In this document: positions 11,876 to 25,219 of the stretch, in pieces
Numbering within the stretch: position 1 is the first letter of the stretch
Layout: each line of letters opens with the position of its first letter
Origin: Kalmusia sp. IMI 367209
Taxonomy: Eukaryota > Ascomycota > Dothideomycetes > Pleosporales > Didymosphaeriaceae
Assembly (NCBI GenBank): GCA_027946365.1
Contig: JAPEUQ010000003.1
Span: 186,001-250,000 of the forward strand
DNA: 64,000 bases
Reading direction: 5' to 3'
Program-made: the position numbers and the translations under genes
The notes under the pieces: model-generated
What the model was told of the DNA's origin: nothing
Databases searched by the model: none
What the model saw: only the letters and a program-made list of their open reading frames with translations

Positions 11876-13394
11876 ATGGGCGTCTTCAAGGATCTTCGTA
11901 AGAAAGATGGTCGAGAGTCGCCAACCGATGTGCCCGCTTACTATCCATCTGAGAACGCCTCGGGCGACAAGGAAGAAGAGTATGGCCAGCATCAAGCAAT
12001 CCAGACTGGTTGGACCGGCGATGGTTTTGCTGGAGCAAGCGAATACCCCTCAGCGGAGAATTACCAGACGCTTGGCCGCTGGAGAGCTTGCGTTATCCTC
12101 ATCACTATCGAAGTTGGAATTGGCGTTCTCAGTCTGCCCTCAGCGCTTGAAACGCTTGGCCTGATACCTGGAATCATCGCTATCTTCGGGTTCGGAGGCT
12201 TGACAACGTATTGTGGATATATTATGCTCCAATTCTATCGAAAATATCCCGTGGTCACAAATTTGGTTGACTGCGCACTATATATTGGTGGGAAACCGTT
12301 CGAGTACTTCCTGGGTGTTGCTTTCATCTTCAATCTGGTCCTCATCTGTGCTTCGGCGAATATTACCATGTCGGTCGCTCTGAACACGCTTTCAAACCAC
12401 GCACTTTGCACGGTAGCATTCATGGCGTTTCCGCATGTGGGTGAGTTACATCAGGATCTATAAGGCAATGTCGGTAGATGCTAATCACACATCCTCTCTA
12501 GCATGCTGGCTCCTCTGCCTTCCCCGTAAGCTCACGTTCGCTGCGGCCATGTCATGGATCTGCACCATTTCAATCGTCGCCGCCGTACTTATCGTCATGA
12601 TCGCCCTCGGTGTCGCCGGCCCGAAGGCTTCCCCCGGCTTCAGCATCCACATCACGCTCGTTGGAAAGCCCACCTTCGTCGATACTGTCAACGCGCTCCT
12701 CAATATCGCTTTCGCCTTTGCCGGTAACCAATCTTTCATCAGCGTCATGGCCGAGATGCGCGACGCAAGTCGCGAATTCCCGCCTGCACTGTTCATGCAG
12801 AAGTCCTTCGAGGTCGTTATTTACGTTGTTGTGGCGTGCGTTATATACGGGCTTGCGGGTGATGCGGTGACAAGTCCGGCATTGGGCAGTGCGCCGACAG
12901 TGCCAGCGAAGATTGCATATGGTATCTTACTTCCGTCGGTACTAGGCACTGGTCTCGTGATTGGCATAACGGCTATCAAATATATGTATATATCGATGAT
13001 GCGGAGATTCAGACCCGACCAGGTCAATATGCACAACACCTTCACCTGGTCACTTTGGGTCGGGCTCGGCACACTTTTCTGGGCTGTCACTTTCGTCGTG
13101 TCCAACGCCATCCCTATTTTCAGCTCGATTCTCAACATCAGCTCCGCGATTTTCATTTCGTGGTTTACCTTCGGGCTCACCTCGATCTTCTGGTTACACT
13201 TGAACTGGAAGGTGCAGTTCAGCGGACCGCGGAAGATTGCGCTAGCGGTCCTGAATTACGGAGTGTTGGGGCTGACGCTGTTCTTGAACGTGGGCGGCTT
13301 GTACACTAGTTTGAAGGCGCTGATTGATATCTTTCATGATCCCGATTCAACGTTGAACGGGCCATTCACGTGTGCGGATAATAGTATATTCTAG
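11876..13394 (+). CDS. AAAP-family amino acid transporter (Mtr/neutral amino acid permease type)
   Basis: Two exons (11876-12440 and 12502-13394; 61-nt intron, GTGAGT...CTCTAG) give 485 residues. A hydrophilic N-terminus of about 75 residues leads into the Aa_trans domain. Its first helix contains the typical IEVGIGVLSLPSALETLGLIPG stretch, followed by about ten further hydrophobic segments, among them the NQSFISVMAEMRDASREFP loop that is characteristic of fungal members. The family moves neutral or aromatic amino acids with protons; Neurospora Mtr is the reference. Substrate and membrane (plasma or vacuolar) cannot be decided from sequence. The ATG at 11876 has a good context (GCCGCCATGG). 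Confidence 0.88.
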
Positions 13395-13512
13395 ACTTGA
13401 TCAATCGTATTGCATACTTTCCTTCCAAAAGGATATACTGCTTGCCGTCATCATCTGAGTCCCCTTTTTTTGGAGATCGTTCCTGCATTTGTATTTCAAG
13501 GTGACCGGAAAA

Positions 13513-14553
13513 CTACTCCCTCTCAGCAACCCTAACAACGACCTTCCCCTGCGCCCTCCCACTCCTTAGCCTCACATACGCCTCCTTCGCATCCTCGAAC
13601 GCAAACTCAGAATCAATCTCAACCTTCAGCTTCCCCTCGCCCGCCCAATCCGCGATCTTCTGCAGCTGACTCCGATCGTTCCAGGTTAGATACGGACTGT
13701 ACTTTCTTTTTCCTCCACCCAGGAATCCAGGCAAAACCATCCGCCTAATCGTAAAAAGAATGTCTGTGCCAGCGACTTGCATAAAGTGTCCCTCCGGCTT
13801 GACAAAGTGGTGGCAGTTTTCGTACAGCGTGTCGATAGCACCGACGTTCTCGATGACAATGTCGTAGGTTCTGCCGGAGTCTTTTGCTTTGGTCTTCAGG
13901 ACGTCTACGATGTTAGCGTCGCGGTAGTTGATCACTTCGTCGGCGCCGAGGGCCTTCATGCGGGCGATGTTGGCGGGGCCGCACGTCACTGTTACGTGTG
14001 CTGCGCCGAGGAGTTTTGCAATTTGCAGCGTGAAGGAGCCCACGCCGCCGGAGCCGCCGTTGATGAAGACGGACGAACCCTCCTTCGTCTTTGCCAGTTC
14101 TAATGGCTGCAATGCGGACATGGCGGCTGTGCCGAGTGCGGCGCCTTGGACGAAGGAGAGCGTAGAAGGGAGTTTGACAAGGGCCCCGGGTTGGCCGAGG
14201 ATATATTCGGCCAGGGCGCCATGCTGGTAGGGCCAGTCCAGGCGACCGATGACTTTGTCGCCGACGCTGAGGTCGGGACGGTTGGTGCCGGGTGGGATGG
14301 CGATGATCTCGCCGGCGTAGTCGAGGGCTGGGGTGGCGGGTTTGGAGTTGATGAAGGCGCCGACTACGGGCGTGACAGGTACTTTGTGGTCGGCAGGGTT
14401 GAGGGAGGCGGCGCGTACTTTGATTAGAATGCAGCGGTCTTTGTCTGAGGTACATTTTGATGGGGCCTGGAGGCGGGGAACGGTGTTGAGGGTGAGATTA
14501 GACTCGAAGGGCTTGTTGCGGGTTTTGTACTGCCAGGCGCGCATTGTTGCCAT
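13513..14553 (-). CDS. Zinc-free MDR-family oxidoreductase, RTN4IP1/quinone reductase type
   Basis: A single exon of 346 residues. The N-terminal GroES-like domain (about residues 1-130) includes VRAASLNPADHK, typical of quinone-reductase-like members. The Rossmann domain carries the nucleotide loop GGSGGVG at residues 166-172 and the LGADEVINYRD stretch of NADPH-dependent members. The zinc-ligand cysteines and GHE motif of alcohol dehydrogenases are absent, so a zinc-independent NADPH reductase is expected. The closest named type is the RTN4IP1-like group. Fungal paralogues also occur as trans-acting enoyl reductases in polyketide clusters, but no such cluster is visible here. It is convergent with the transporter, 118 bp away. 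Confidence 0.85.
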   Translation of the reverse strand: MATMRAWQYKTRNKPFESNLTLNTVPRLQAPSKCTSDKDRCILIKVRAASLNPADHKVPVTPVVGAFINSKPATPALDYAGEIIAIPPGTNRPDLSVGDKVIGRLDWPYQHGALAEYILGQPGALVKLPSTLSFVQGAALGTAAMSALQPLELAKTKEGSSVFINGGSGGVGSFTLQIAKLLGAAHVTVTCGPANIARMKALGADEVINYRDANIVDVLKTKAKDSGRTYDIVIENVGAIDTLYENCHHFVKPEGHFMQVAGTDILFTIRRMVLPGFLGGGKRKYSPYLTWNDRSQLQKIADWAGEGKLKVEIDSEFAFEDAKEAYVRLRSGRAQGKVVVRVAERE

Positions 14554-15538
14554 GCTGTTCGCGTTCGAAGGAGTTGAAACCCTAAGCGTATTTGGAGCTG
14601 ACTGGGTAGTATTAGTTTTACTGCAGGAGGATACTAAGATTCAGATATTTCAAGTTCGATGGTGGAGTTTTAGTGCGGTAGGCACAAATGTTTATATGAA
14701 AACTGTTCAAGGCAATTGCGGACGGTAGGACACGGCTTCAAACTGCAAAAAGCAATCTAGACGACGAGGAGCAGCGGATTGTTGTGCTAGGCTAAAAGAA
14801 AAAAAGGTGCACTTAAGTGAAGCTCGACGTTCGGGTGCGGGCGAAGAATTGGTCCGACTGCAGGCTCGAAGCGAGTCGGGGGAAGTAAGTCACGATACAA
14901 TGATAAAGAGGATCAGAATGGACAAGAGGTAGATCTGATGGCAGTGCGCTATGACGAGTCCTGCATTATTGAAGAAATTGGGTGTCTGGCTTGAGGGTAT
15001 ACACGTGGAAACAAAGAACAGAGAATGGGGACGTCCGTCGACTTCGCACAAAGCCGAACAGGCCAGCAGACAATCTACTTCTGTGACGCCAAGCAAGCGA
15101 CGAGCCCACAGATTTCCGCGCTGATACAATTTCAAGCAGTTCTCGGACCGACCTGCTCTGATCTCTGCGATGACACGTTAGGTGCTGCTCAGTACTTGAG
15201 GAGAGGGCTGTGTGGTCACCCCTGTCCTAGTCCCGCTCGCGCCCACAGTTTTTCCCAGTTCGCGCTCGCGACGCTAACAAGCACCCCCCACCAGAACCCA
15301 AAACAATCCCCTCGACAATTTTCTACGCCCGCTTCCACACCCGACGCGTCTCCAGCGGCTTCTCACGCTGCAGAGTAAGTTTGCAACCTCGCTGCCCATA
15401 ACCCTTTACCTGCACGCGCTCTCTCCACTTCGACCGCGAGGCAGCCCCGCCATAGTCAGAGCCACCGCTAGGCCACTGCCGCTGCGGGCTTCCACCGCCT
15501 CGAATTGCGGTCCCCAGATATAACAAGATAGACACACC
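14554..15538. other. Intergenic, divergent promoters of the oxidoreductase and PSE1
   Basis: About 1 kb between head-to-head genes. The stretch before the PSE1 start (about 15230-15380) is pyrimidine-rich, typical of fungal 5' UTRs. No coding potential recognised. Confidence 0.45.
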
Positions 15539-18500
15539 ATGGCTACGCTCCCAGAGAACGTCCACGCCGCCCTCACGAACCTGCTACGGGGCCTCCAGTC
15601 GCCGGACAATGTAGAGCGAACCGCTGCGGAGGAGCAGTTGAACCAAGAATGGTTCTCACAGAGGCCCGACGTGCTCTTGATGGGCCTGTCTGAGCAGATA
15701 GACTTTGCCCCGGACTCGACGGTAAGTGCGCATCACGCTCTTTGCTGCCCTCCAAGATTTCTTAGCTGACCCGCTTGGCAGACGCGCACATTTGCTGCCG
15801 TCCTCTTCAGGCGTCAGTCCGCGAAGCCGCGGAAAAGCGCCAACAATCAGACAGCAGACGCCTTCTTGACCCTCAATCAGCCTGAGCGCGAAGCCATACG
15901 TGCACGCATGCTACAATGCCTAGGGAAGGAGCAGGAAACTTCGGTGCGGAGCAAAATCGGAGATGCCGTGGCGGAGCTGGCGAGACAACACACTGATGAG
16001 GGTACGCTTTCGCCCAGTACAACGCCGCGAACGAGTGCTGACGGGAGCAGGTGTGGCATGGCCGGAGCTGCTAGGCGCACTGTTCCAGGCCAGCCAGTCA
16101 AATGACGCCGGACAGCGGGAGACTGCTTTTAGAATATTCTCTACGACTCCTGGTATAATAGAGAAGCAGCATGAGGACGTCGTCATAACCGCCTTCAAGG
16201 GAGGATTCTCTGATAGTAACACCGATGTACGTCTATATGCGTCGCATATGCCCAGATCTCTCTCACATACTGCCAGGTTCGAATCTCCGCCATGGAAGCC
16301 TTCGCATCGTTCTTCCGCTCCATCAAGAAGAATGCCCAAGCCAAGTACTTCGCTCTCATCCCTGAGATTCTGAACATACTGCCGCCCATCAAAGAGTCGG
16401 GAGACGGGGAAGTGCTCACCAAAGCTCTGATCTCCTTGATCGACTTGGCGGAGATTGCGCCCAAAATGTTTAAGCCCTTGTTCAACAGCCTCGTACAGTT
16501 CAGCGTATCCGTTATCCAGGACAAAGAGCTTGGAGATACTCCGCGCCAGAATGCACTTGAGCTCATGGCAACGTTTGCGGATTGTTCACCACAAATGTGT
16601 AAAAAGGACCCGAATTTCACCAACGATATGGTGACCCAATGCTTATCACTCATGACCGACGTTGGTATTGACGACGATGATGCCGAAGAGTGGAATGAGT
16701 CTGAGGATGTAAGTTTATATTGTGGAAGGTTTACAACGACGCTAACTTTGCAAAGCTTGACCAGGATGAGAGTGATTCAAATCACGTCGCTGGTGAACAA
16801 TGCATGGACCGACTCGCGAATAAGCTCGGCGGCTCAGCTATCCTTCCGCCAACATTCAACTGGCTACCGCGCATGATGACTTCGTCCGCATGGCGCGATC
16901 GACATGCCGCGCTCATGGCTATCTCCGCCATCTCAGAAGGCTGCCGTGAGTTGATGATTGGAGAGCTTGATAAAGTCCTCGACCTTGTTCTACCGGCACT
17001 CCGAGACCCACATCCACGAGTCAGATGGGCGGGATGCAATGCTGTTGGCCAGATGAGCACCGACTTCGCTGGCACTATGCAGGAAAAGTACCACCAGCTC
17101 GTCTTGCCGAATATCATCCCGGTCCTCGAATCATCGGAGCCCCGCGTACAGGCACACGCTGCAGCTGCTCTCGTCAACTTCTGCGAAGAGGCTGAGAAGG
17201 AAATTCTGGAGCCGTACCTGGATCAGTTACTCAGCCATCTGCTCATGCTGCTTCAAAGCCCTAAGCGATTCGTCCAGGAACAGGCCTTATCAACAATCGC
17301 CACCGTTGCCGATTCCGCTGAGGCAGCATTCTCCAAGTATTACGACACTCTGATGCCTCTACTCTTCAATGTCTTGAACGAGGAACAGTCGAAGGAGTAC
17401 CGACTACTCCGTGCCAAGGCCATGGAGTGCGCCACACTCATTGCGCTCGCTGTCGGTAAAGACCGCATGGGCGCTGATGCATTGTCACTAGTACAGCTGC
17501 TCGGCCGCATTCAAAACAGCGTCTCCGAGCCCGACGATCCGCAAGCTTCGTACCTGCTGCATTGCTGGGGCCGTATGTGCCGAGTGCTAGGAAAGGAATT
17601 CGTTCCCTTCCTAGCAGGCGTCATTCCGCCCTTGACTGAGCTCGCCGCAGCTAAAGCTGATATTCAGCTTTTGGACGATGAGGACCAGGTTGCCCAGATC
17701 CAAGAGGAGGATGGCTGGGAGCTTGTACCCGTCAAGGGTAAAGTTCTTGGTATCAAAACCAGCACGTTGGATGATAAGCACATGGCTACCGAGCTGATCG
17801 TCATCTACGCACAGGTGCTAGAAGAGGCTTTTGAACCCTACGTCAATGACATCATGGACAAGATTGCTTTGCCTGGACTGGCCTTCTTTTTCCATGATCC
17901 AGTGCGAGTAGCCTGCGCTAAGTGCGTCCCAGCTCTGCTCAGCGCCTACAAGAAGGCTCATGGACCGGAATCGACACAACTTGGCCAATTGTGGGAGCGA
18001 ACAGTCGAGCGTGTACTTGAAGTGCTCAGCACCGAACCGGCAATTGACACGCTTGCGGAGATGTACCAATGCTTCTATGAATGCTTAGAATGCATTGGAA
18101 AGAACTCGTTGACGAGTACCCACATGTCAACCTTCATTGAATCAGCACGTAGCGTGTTGAAGGACTACCAAGAGCGTGTAAAGGAGCGTTTGAGCGAGCA
18201 AGCCGAGAACGAGGATGGCGAAGAGGTGAACGAGGATACGCTGTTTGCCATCGAAGACGACCAGACCTTGCTCTCTGACATGAACAAAGCCTTCCACACC
18301 ATTTTTAAGAATCTAGGCACTGCATTCCTACCGCATTGGGAGCAACTTATGGAGTTTTACACAATCTCAGCGAACAACCAGGACCCAACACAGCGCCAAT
18401 GGGCTATTTGCATATTCGACGATGTTTTGGAGTTCTGCGGGCCTCAGTCTTGGACTTACCACGAGCAAATCATGCAGCCATTGGTCGCTGGCATGCAGGA

Positions 18501-19075
18501 TGATGTGCCTGCAAACCGCCAGGCAGCTGCATATGGTGTCGGTGTAGCTGCTCACCGTGGTGGTGACGCGTGGTCGGAATTTGCGGCAGCAAGCTTGCCC
18601 ACACTCTTCCAAATCACGCAGCGACCGAATGCTCGCGCTGACGATGATGTCTTCGCTACAGAGAACGCTTGCGCGAGTATTGCGAAAGTCCTGCACTATA
18701 ACGCTAGCAAGGTACAGAATTGGCAGGATGTAGCCACCGCCTGGGTAGATACTCTGCCCGTTACGAACGATGAGGAGGCTGCACCCCATGCCTATGCTTT
18801 CCTAGCTCAGCTCATCGAGCAGTAAGTGTTATTGAGTTATATCTCAGGCCAATGTTAACCATCGCAGGCAAAACCCCGCTGTGGTCAACAATCCCGCAAA
18901 GGTCTTCGTCTCAGTCGTCCAAGCCCTTGAAGCCGAGACTTTGCAAGGCAAGATCTGTAACGTCGTCGTGCAGGCTGTACAGGCCCTCGTCCAAGCCACA
19001 AATACGAATCTTGCTCAAGTCGCGGGCTCCCTTACACCCGAGCAGCAGCGCACAGTGCAGGTTTACTTCAACTAG
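15539..19075 (+). CDS. PSE1: Karyopherin beta Pse1/Kap121 (importin-5 type)
   Basis: Six exons (15539-15721, 15782-16001, 16051-16226, 16277-16708, 16756-18821, 18868-19075) give 1094 residues, close to yeast Pse1 (about 1090). Introns are 60, 49, 50, 47 and 46 nt. The protein is a HEAT-repeat solenoid. It starts MATLPENVHAALTNLLRGLQ and contains clear HEAT pairs such as LPALRDPHPRVRWAGCNAVGQ and IIPVLESSEPRVQAHAAAAL, and an acidic loop (SEQAENEDGEEVNEDTL). Pse1/Kap121 imports ribosomal proteins and transcription factors and binds Ran-GTP at its N-terminus. The last intron interrupts the QQNPAVV segment; without splicing the frame stops at once, which supports the junction. Confidence 0.95.
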
Positions 19076-19986
19076 GAGCTTGAGTGACGGAAGACGACTT
19101 CGCCGGTGATAATCACGATGAGACTAGGCTCGTCCATACCATTGCGGTGTGAGCAGAAATAATCCATCCAATGATGATGTGCGTGAATGGTCTAGGCGTG
19201 CGTATTACGCATTGCGTATTGTGAGACGCAGAGGATGAAAGCTGCATTGCGTATGAGACTGGGTCGGGGGAAAGGAGTTGCTATTTGTTTTTCTCTATCA
19301 TGTCATCATGCACGGTGCCGGGCTTGCCACATTTATTCACCACAGATTCCCCCCTGTTTTCCATTTCCCCCCATGCCACGCCGGATGGTTTCATACGTCG
19401 TGGATAGATGAATAAAAATCGATGTAGTGCACATCTAGCTTTGCTTAACATTAGTTGCTCTTCCGTGACTGCCCTTTGTGTCATTTGATGAATTTTGGTA
19501 GCGTTGTGCATGCCAGCGGTCTACTATTCCTCCAGTGAGTGACTACGTGGACAGATGCTCGCATATCCGGAATTCAACATACAGTGACAGCATCCGTGTT
19601 GGTATTGCGTGCCGTGAAGTAACTGGCACGCTTTCACAATCCAACCTAACAATCGCGATGTTTGAATTACGCTAAGCCACCAGCCTGTGCATTGCTCAGT
19701 TCCATACAAACGGTAGAGATAGCCAACAGTACGTCCATGTTCGAATCACGACTTTATGGGCGGCACGCGACCCAAGGAACCACAGCACAAATCTCGAATA
19801 TATATCCATAAACTATCCATATGAACTGTATTTATCGCCCTCTCGCACCATGAACGCCGGGTACGCCGTCCGTCCCCCTTACACAAAATCACGCTATGCC
19901 ATTAAGCCGAATTCGGAAACACACACATACACGCCGCCGTGAACAAGACGAGACGAGACGCCCATTACCTCCCAATAGATGTCGTG
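19076..19986. other. Convergent 3' intergenic region
   Basis: 911 bp between the 3' ends of PSE1 (plus) and VPS4 (minus). It presumably holds both 3' UTRs. A GTTCGAATC string near 19740 was checked as a tRNA T-loop and does not fold into one. Confidence 0.45.
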
Positions 19987-21608
<1,622 letters not shown>

Positions 21609-21999
21609 AGTGTAGCCTGGTACAACTCAATATCCAACGAGCCCCTCGCCTGTGCCAGGTTGTAATTTTCCGCGCAGTTATGTATGTGAGGTGGGTTCGT
21701 TGAGAGCGCGGGGCAGAGTACGGCGGTAGAGTGTGCCCGTGGCGAGGGCAGTCGAAGTTCGAGGCCGGCGTCGTATATGACAGCTTGGGGAGACGCAACG
21801 AGTGGAGCGCTTCGAGGAAAACGCGTGGGTGTGGCAGATCTGGGGCGATTGATGAGTGTCGGTACCAGAGGCCGTTGCTAGGCAAGATGCCATCACCCCG
21901 CTTTCGCGCTAGGCTCCGTCAGGAAACCATGCATCCCACCTCCAAAGCTTCACGGCCGACGTGGAAACTTTTCGACGTTTCGACTTAGCATCACACGCC
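21609..21999. promoter_or_regulatory. Bidirectional promoter region VPS4 / prefoldin 6
   Basis: 391 bp separate the two divergent start codons, so both transcripts must initiate here. No particular motif is claimed. Confidence 0.5.
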
Positions 22000-22584
22000 A
22001 TGACCGACGTGCAGAAGAAGCTGCAGGCGTTGTCTGACGACTACCAGAAGCTGCAGGGCGGTGAGCCAGTCCTCACACAATGTGAGAAACGTTGCTAATG
22101 TGCTTCAGAGCTTTCCTCGGCCGTAGAGGCCCGCCAGAAGCTCGAGTCGCAGCAGCAGGAGAATAGCACCGTCAAGAAGGTCAGCATATAATGTGCAGGG
22201 GCAAGTGTTGGTACTGACGAGAAACCAGGAATTTGACCTCCTCGACGACGATGCGAACATCTATAAGCAGATCGGGCCGGTGCTGTTGAAGCAGGACAAG
22301 ACCGAGGCCGTCATGGCGGTAAACGGCCGTCTGGAGTTCATCAACAAGGAAATGTGCGTGGAACTCGTGTAATACATGTGGCTATGAAGTGCTGACAGTG
22401 ACGCGCCGCAGTGCGCGGATAGAGAAGCAGATCAAGGATATCCAGGACAAGAGCGAGAAGGTCAAGATGGACGTAAGGCTTCACTTGATTCTCACCCAAT
22501 TACAAAAATTCAAGACTGACATGGCCACAGATCATCCAAATACAATCAGCGGCACAGCAATCGCAGGAATCAGCGGCTGCATAG
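22000..22584 (+). CDS. YKE2: Prefoldin subunit 6
   Basis: Five short exons (22000-22060, 22109-22179, 22229-22353, 22412-22472, 22531-22584) encode 123 residues. Introns are 48, 49, 58 and 58 nt; the second uses a GTCAGC donor. The product is a beta-type prefoldin: an N-terminal coiled coil (LQALSDDYQKLQGELSSAVE), the short beta-hairpin region around IYKQIGPVLLKQDKTEA, and a C-terminal coiled coil (RIEKQIKDIQDKSEKVK). Prefoldin is a cytosolic hexamer that passes nascent actin and tubulin to CCT. The length matches Yke2/PFDN6 (about 114-129). Confidence 0.92.
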
Positions 22585-23885
22585 TGCAGAGCGACGGTTA
22601 CGGACAGATACGAAAAAGATACCCTTTCTGAAACTACTAGCACATCTCAAGCTGCGTCCCTGTTGATGGCTATTCACGTGTGCTCTTTTCTTTTTGACTA
22701 TATATTGAGCGTTCTTTGCAAGCATTGCGTGCTGTTCACAACTTGGTTTTCGGCCTAAATACGCCCTCACCAAACGCACAATAATCTCTCAGCAAGCACA
22801 GTGCTCTACATAAGGATAATGTGCACACATTCAAAGCGCTTATCTCTCAATTCTCAAATAAAGACAAGGAACACATTGATAGGAATGAAAAAGGATAAGA
22901 TCAAGACTAAGGAGGAGTAGAGGCTAGTGAGGTGGATTATGAGCTAGGAGAGTGGCTAAGGGAGGGACATCGACTGGATTGGGAGATAGGAGATTTGTGT
23001 CCGAACGTCATCGCATCCTTGACATGAACCATCGAAAATAGCATGTGTATTGTGCGGTGCTTCTTCATCGGCACACGAATTCAATCGAAAGCAGTCGTGC
23101 TCCGGAAGATTTAGCAGAACTTGTACAGCTCATCTTACCCTAGCAATTGTGTCTTGTTGTAGTTAATCGACTATCATGCATCGACCTGAGCCAATTCAGA
23201 CCTTTGGATACTTTCATCACTATGTGAATAATCAGATGGAGCAAGTACGAAAAAACATAGAGGAACTACGAAGACAATAACGCATTGTGTTCTTGATGTT
23301 CACACTGATCTATAAATACGTACTTGCCAGCTAGGATATGTCGCTGTTGAACATGTATGCAATAATTCTCAAGTTCCATCAGTGCCGTGCCTAATTCTAG
23401 CCATATGATTATTTCTCACTATTGTTTGATGCACACTAGACTTATTTACAGAGATAAACTTTGCCTAAAAGCTATACTATACCCCAAAGTCGCTCTATTC
23501 TTTTGTTCCCAAGATGACTACCCTATTTCAGCAGCTGCTATCTAATTGAAAAAGGTGTAAGCATTAGTCTACAGTGAAGATAAGACCGAGCATCTATAGA
23601 GGGAGTACTTAGACGAGGAACAAGGTCATGATACTACAGTCTTCTATGTTTCTTGAAAACCTTATCTTTTCGTAGCTTTTCATAAGCGCACGGAGAGAGA
23701 AAAGAGGTAGATGAAATATATGCACCGTGAGGTTAATGAAGTGCTAGTACAGAAGTAGTTAGTATCCCGAATCAGGCAACCACAACAACACAACAACTCC
23801 TACAACACATCTATATGATACACGCAGATACAATTCGCAGAAAAGAAAACTTCAACACATACGCACCTATTTAACTACTACAACG
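22585..23885. other. AT-leaning gene-free stretch
   Basis: 1.3 kb with many stops in all frames and no recognisable gene. By eye it is richer in A and T than neighbouring coding DNA, especially 23200-23880. It must hold the prefoldin 3' UTR and the sirtuin promoter. Confidence 0.45.
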
Positions 23886-25219
23886 ATGGATCTTACCGCC
23901 CCCGCTGTCGCCGAGACAGAACACTTTGACTCTCCCTCCAAAATCGACCAGATCGCTACCCGCCTTGCCTCCCTAATACAAAACTCCAACCATTTCATTG
24001 TCTTCACCGGCGCAGGCGTGTCCACTTCGGCAGGTATTCCGGATTTCAGGGGCCCTGAGGGAGCATGGACGAAGCGCGCGCAGGGCAAAGAGCTGGAGTT
24101 TAAGGCGAGTGCGACGCTGGAGGCGGTGCCGACGCCGACGCATATGGCACTCGTGGCGTTGCAAGAGCAGGGGCTCTTGAAGTATGTTGTTAGTCAAAAT
24201 TGTGATGGGTTGCATCGGCGGAGTGGAATTGTGCCCGTATGTTAGTTCGAGATTTTCATGGTTTGATATTGGTGCCGATGAGATAGGATGGGATGAGCTG
24301 CGTGCAATGGACCACAGGATGTAAGCTGAGTATTTAATTATTGCAGGATCGTATATCAGAACTCCATGGGAACAGTAATAGAGAGTACTGTAAGGACTGT
24401 GGCAAAGAGTACATCCGCGGTACGTTCTCGATCTTATCTTCTCAATCCCTTCTTCCACTACAACAAAGACAACCAGATTTTTAACGTACTTTAGACTTCC
24501 GCGCCGTCTCCACATATGAAAAATCTTACTCCGACCACCGTACAGGCCGCAAATGCTCCGTCCCGACCTGCAACGGCTTCCTCCACGACACAATTATCAA
24601 CTTCGGCGAGGACCTTCCCGAGCAAGCTTTCAGTCTCGCCGCCGATCACGCCAAAAAGGCCGATCTGTGTCTTGTGTTAGGGTCCTCATGCCGTGTTACG
24701 CCCGCGAACTCGATCCCCGAGGCGGTAGGTCGGGCGAAGAAAGCACGTCTAGCGATTTGCAATCTACAGTCCACGCCGCTAGAGAGGATTGCCGATAAAA
24801 CTTTGAGGGCGCATGCACGAACGGATGATTTGATGACGAGAATTATGGGAAAGCTAGGCATTGAGATTCCAAGATTTATACTGCGTCGGAGACTCGTCAT
24901 CGAGATGCAGTCTCAAAGAAGTGATCGCCACCAGATCAAAGTATTTGGCGTCGATGTCGATGGCACGCCAGTGTCGTTCATTCAATCGGTGAAACTCGAA
25001 GGGAGTAGGCGGGCATTGAAGACCGAGCCTTTTGTGCTGAGTCTGCGTGAAGAGCTAGATGTTGGGGCGGCAGTCAAGCTAGAGTTAGAATTCATGGGAC
25101 ACTATGGAGAACCTAATCTAGTTATTGAGCATGAGTATGCGGGCGAGGGTAGCGGGGCGAAGTTATATCTTTTAGAATATGATCCGCTGACGAAGGAGTG
25201 GAGACCGAAGCACGAATGA
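23886..25219 (+). CDS. Sirtuin, SIRT6/SIRT7-like NAD-dependent deacylase
   Basis: Three exons (23886-24236, 24347-24419, 24495-25219) give 382 residues; introns are 110 and 75 nt. The NAD-binding motif TGAGVSTSAGIPDFRGP starts at residue 41, QNCDGLH follows at about 104-110, and the catalytic histidine is H124 in ISELHGN. Zinc ligands are C132 and C135 (CKDC), then C162 and C167 (CSVPTC). ISELHGN and RTGRKC...DTIINFGE resemble SIRT7 more than fungal Hst/Sir2 types. A C-terminal region of about 120 residues (about 260 onward) is not part of the catalytic core. The reaction removes lysine acyl groups using NAD+. The nuclear location is inferred from the family. Confidence 0.9.

Noticed and set aside
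19735..19760. GTTCGAATC string resembling a tRNA T-loop
   Set aside because: No acceptor stem, D-arm or anticodon arm could be found around it.
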